DNA of 64,000 nucleotides from Phycisphaerae bacterium (GTDB lineage Bacteria > Planctomycetota > Phycisphaerae > Tepidisphaerales > Tepidisphaeraceae), in NCBI GenBank assembly GCA_026004655.1, contig BPJO01000019.1, positions 1 through 64,000 on the forward strand. The letters run 5' to 3'. Positions within the stretch are counted from its first letter, which is position 1; every line of letters begins with the position of its first letter. Shown here in pieces: positions 61,734-64,000 of the stretch. The notes beneath the pieces are model-generated. The model was not told the DNA's origin, ran no database searches, and saw nothing but the letters and a program-made list of their open reading frames with translations. The position numbers and the translations under genes were made by a program.

Positions 61734-64000
61734 GGGTTACTCGTGTCTGAGTGATCTGGTTTAGTGCTTCACGATGACTTAAATCGGATAAGACTTTATA
61801 ACGATTAGTCAGCCGGTCGAATCGACATACTCGGGCAAAATCACAACGTGAACAAGGTGACTCCGAATTAATCAAATAAGGTTCAACTTTGATGTAACCT
61901 GAAATGATCTGATCGGCTAGCTCTACGATTTTGTCACGGACAAAATCAATGATCTGTTCGAACTGTTGTACCGGTACTGCGTCGCACCCTTTTTCAGCAA
62001 AAGCTCCGTCATTTTTCAAATGAATCTGGAATAGTTCGGATCTCTGACCAGGACCAAGATCGGGGTCCAAATAGTTGATAGCATCTCCGTTGAGAAGACC
62101 TCGGGGCTTAATTTTAGTGTGAAATTGGGGATCATGCGGGGACGGGGCTTTTTCCGGATCCTTCACGGATTCCGGCGGACGTCTGATCTGGAGATACATG
62201 GCACCGGCTGGAAGGAGATTCCCATTCGCCAATGACGATCGGTTTGCTTCGATGACCAAAAGATAAGTCAACAGTTGAAGACAAAGCCCGTGCCAAACTT
62301 CAGTCATGGACAGGGATTTCCCGCTTAGTTTGTAATCAATGACCGCATACCGACTATGTTGCTCATCAATATCAATCCGATCGATCTTTCCTGATAACAG
62401 AACTTCGTTTCCGTTAGGGGTTTTCAGTTCAAGTGCTGGCCATTGTCCGCGTCGTCCAAAAACGAGTTCTACAAATGCGGGTCGGAAAGATCCTTTGCTC
62501 AACACAAACTGTTGTGCCTGCATGAGGCGATATACAACATGTTGAATTCGATCTAGGGTATAACGATTCTGGGCGTTGGTGAGGAAAATCTGATTGCGGA
62601 GTTGTGTTCCGACTTCCTGCGCGATCTGATGAATTTGGTCTGACGAGACAGGAGCGGTGGTAAAATCCAGATATTGCTCAGCGATTCTTTTGACAAGTTT
62701 TTCCAGAACACTATGGTAAAGAATTCCTAGGTCCAAAGCCGTCAGTTCTGATTCGGGGGGAGTTTGAAGACGCAAACCATATCGGGCGAAATGTTGAAAC
62801 GGACATGCCGCAAAGGATTCGAATTGGGACACGCTCGATTCCAGTCTTTTGCCGAACAATCGCAGGGCGTTTTCGGGGCAGACCACCGCCTCATTGGAAT
62901 ACCGCAAAGAAGGCCAAGCCCGGTCGCGGTTTTTCCTGACAGACTCGACGTCGGTTTGAACGACCCACTGATATAACGCCTTGACATCATTCGTTGGCGT
63001 ATGAGTTTGAGAATGACGTGCCCAGTCCAGGAGGAAGGATATTGCTTGCCGGGGGTTTGCGATTTGTTCAAACCGAGATCCCAGCCTTTTTGTCGGAACC
63101 GATTCGATTCTCTGGTCCAGCCATTTCCAGAATGGTGAAGCTTCAAGCGAATTACCCGAAGCGTCAACCACGGTTCGTAACAGCAGGAGTTTTTCTCGTC
63201 CGCGGGTGAGTGCGAGATAGCCCAGAAACTGCTCTTCCAATAATGCTTGGCGGGATGAAACGCCTATTTCGACACCGGATTCGGACAACTGCTGGCGATC
63301 TCGATCATTCAGAAGGGGTTGTTCGGGAATGAGTTTGGGAAATTGTCCCGCGTTCATTCCCAAAAGGATAACGACCTTGGGGTTGGTAACGCGGGTTCTA
63401 TCGACGGATCCGACCAGGACCTGATCGATCGTCGGTGGAGTGATCGCTAGATCGAGCTTACTAAGAGTCTGTTGCAGCAGTACAGAAAATCTTTCTGCGC
63501 TGACTTCCACATCCCCAAGTATCTGCACAATCTGATCCAGTGTCTCCCTCACATTTGTCCAGACTTGCAGATGTACTTCCTGCAATTGAATGTCCTTGTT
63601 TTGTTCGGCCTGCAGGATTAGACGCTGAAACTGCTTTTCTACCTCCAAGTTCTTCAGAATATCTATCAAATCCGTTATCCGATCCCGGACGGTGGCTTTT
63701 TCATTCACCCAACGCGATAGAAAAAGCGTATTGAGATTTTGCCGGACATAGGTTTGGATCTCCTTAACTTTTTCCAATTCCCATTCCGTGAAAAGCGACG
63801 GAGTCAAAACGGTTTCTTCGTCATCGGGAACGGGACGACTGAAAGTCCACGGATGACTGTCCGACCACTGACTAGGTGGAATATGATGTTGACGGATATA
63901 GTCCTCAAGCAGATCGACTTCGTGTGGACGAATTTTTGTCAGACCTGTCCTCAGCAGCTCTATGATGCCTTCGTGAGACCATCGGGTCTGAATGATCTGG
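61726..64000 (-). CDS. addB: Helicase-exonuclease AddB subunit (partial, runs off right edge)
   Basis: C-terminal 757 or so residues of AddB, without its N-terminal helicase region. The frame is open to 64000, beyond the apparent Met at 63807; the extra part reads RWSHEGIIELLRTGLTKIRP and LLEDYIRQHHI, as in the family. VVILLGMNAGQFP is the UvrD-like C-terminal motif. SGKIDRIDIDE...YAVIDYKLSG is the nuclease site. Cys in FESFAACPFQHFARYGL plus CSRCDFARVC near the end match the four ligands of the iron-sulfur staple. It is upstream of and overlaps addA. Confidence 0.9.
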   Translation of the reverse strand, partial: QIIQTRWSHEGIIELLRTGLTKIRPHEVDLLEDYIRQHHIPPSQWSDSHPWTFSRPVPDDEETVLTPSLFTEWELEKVKEIQTYVRQNLNTLFLSRWVNEKATVRDRITDLIDILKNLEVEKQFQRLILQAEQNKDIQLQEVHLQVWTNVRETLDQIVQILGDVEVSAERFSVLLQQTLSKLDLAITPPTIDQVLVGSVDRTRVTNPKVVILLGMNAGQFPKLIPEQPLLNDRDRQQLSESGVEIGVSSRQALLEEQFLGYLALTRGREKLLLLRTVVDASGNSLEASPFWKWLDQRIESVPTKRLGSRFEQIANPRQAISFLLDWARHSQTHTPTNDVKALYQWVVQTDVESVRKNRDRAWPSLRYSNEAVVCPENALRLFGKRLESSVSQFESFAACPFQHFARYGLRLQTPPESELTALDLGILYHSVLEKLVKRIAEQYLDFTTAPVSSDQIHQIAQEVGTQLRNQIFLTNAQNRYTLDRIQHVVYRLMQAQQFVLSKGSFRPAFVELVFGRRGQWPALELKTPNGNEVLLSGKIDRIDIDEQHSRYAVIDYKLSGKSLSMTEVWHGLCLQLLTYLLVIEANRSSLANGNLLPAGAMYLQIRRPPESVKDPEKAPSPHDPQFHTKIKPRGLLNGDAINYLDPDLGPGQRSELFQIHLKNDGAFAEKGCDAVPVQQFEQIIDFVRDKIVELADQIISGYIKVEPYLINSESPCSRCDFARVCRFDRLTNRYKVLSDLSHREALNQITQTRVTRE

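Overview
The window looks like a contig from a Planctomycetota bacterium, probably Phycisphaerae-like. This is an inference from gene content: an FHA protein with a prokaryotic RING-like zinc module, a fused AroD-AroE enzyme, a CtaA/CtaB cluster with a cupredoxin-like lipoprotein and an ABC ATPase, paired ClpP subunits, many short lipoproteins, and an alpha subunit of RNA polymerase beginning MRIRWRGLELP. No rRNA, tRNA, CRISPR array, insertion sequence or prophage was recognised. Gene density is high and almost everything is chromosomal housekeeping.

Layout. 0-4.4 kb: a partial membrane protein, an SDR oxidoreductase, then the ribosomal unit rpmJ-rpsM-rpsK-rpoA-rplQ on the minus strand with a sigma70-type promoter and a clear terminator. 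5-12 kb: a three-gene ferric-iron-type ABC transporter, a parvulin lipoprotein and the FHA/RING protein. 12-18 kb: an SDR, a DedA protein, a small membrane protein, superoxide dismutase, rplM-rpsI, a TVP38 protein, aldose epimerase and a gamma-carbonic-anhydrase-like protein. 18-24 kb: an ArsR regulator and the minus-strand unit ctaA-ctaB-lipoprotein-ABC ATPase (haem A synthesis and cytochrome oxidase support). 24-30 kb: amidohydrolase, gamma-glutamylcyclotransferase, MarR regulator, PilZ protein, gapA and a YebC regulator. 29-38 kb: argJ, ATP-dependent DNA ligase, purF, a large hybrid histidine kinase and a GGDEF response regulator. 38-46 kb: hisD-hisC, recG-pcm and others. 46-54 kb: a SAM hydrolase followed by bioA, a FlgG-like lipoprotein, bioD, SDR, a DUF89 protein, clpP-clpP, a lipoprotein and a polyferredoxin. 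54-64 kb: aroDE, dapA, nnrE, surE and the addB-addA recombination nuclease, with addB running off the right edge.

Two window-wide patterns stand out. First, at least thirteen gene starts, at the head of transcription units or divergently transcribed, have a TAnnnT-like -10 box only 5-9 bases before the start codon, while most operon-internal genes have Shine-Dalgarno sequences. This predicts leaderless mRNAs and includes one -10 element that seems to be shared by the divergent genes nnrE and surE. Second, eleven genes carry about 21 single-base indels, nearly all in short homopolymers and including the essential gene rplM. Most are probably sequencing or assembly errors, so I give the joined gene spans. 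The three longest runs (C10, A9, G8) could instead be real slippage sites and are noted separately.
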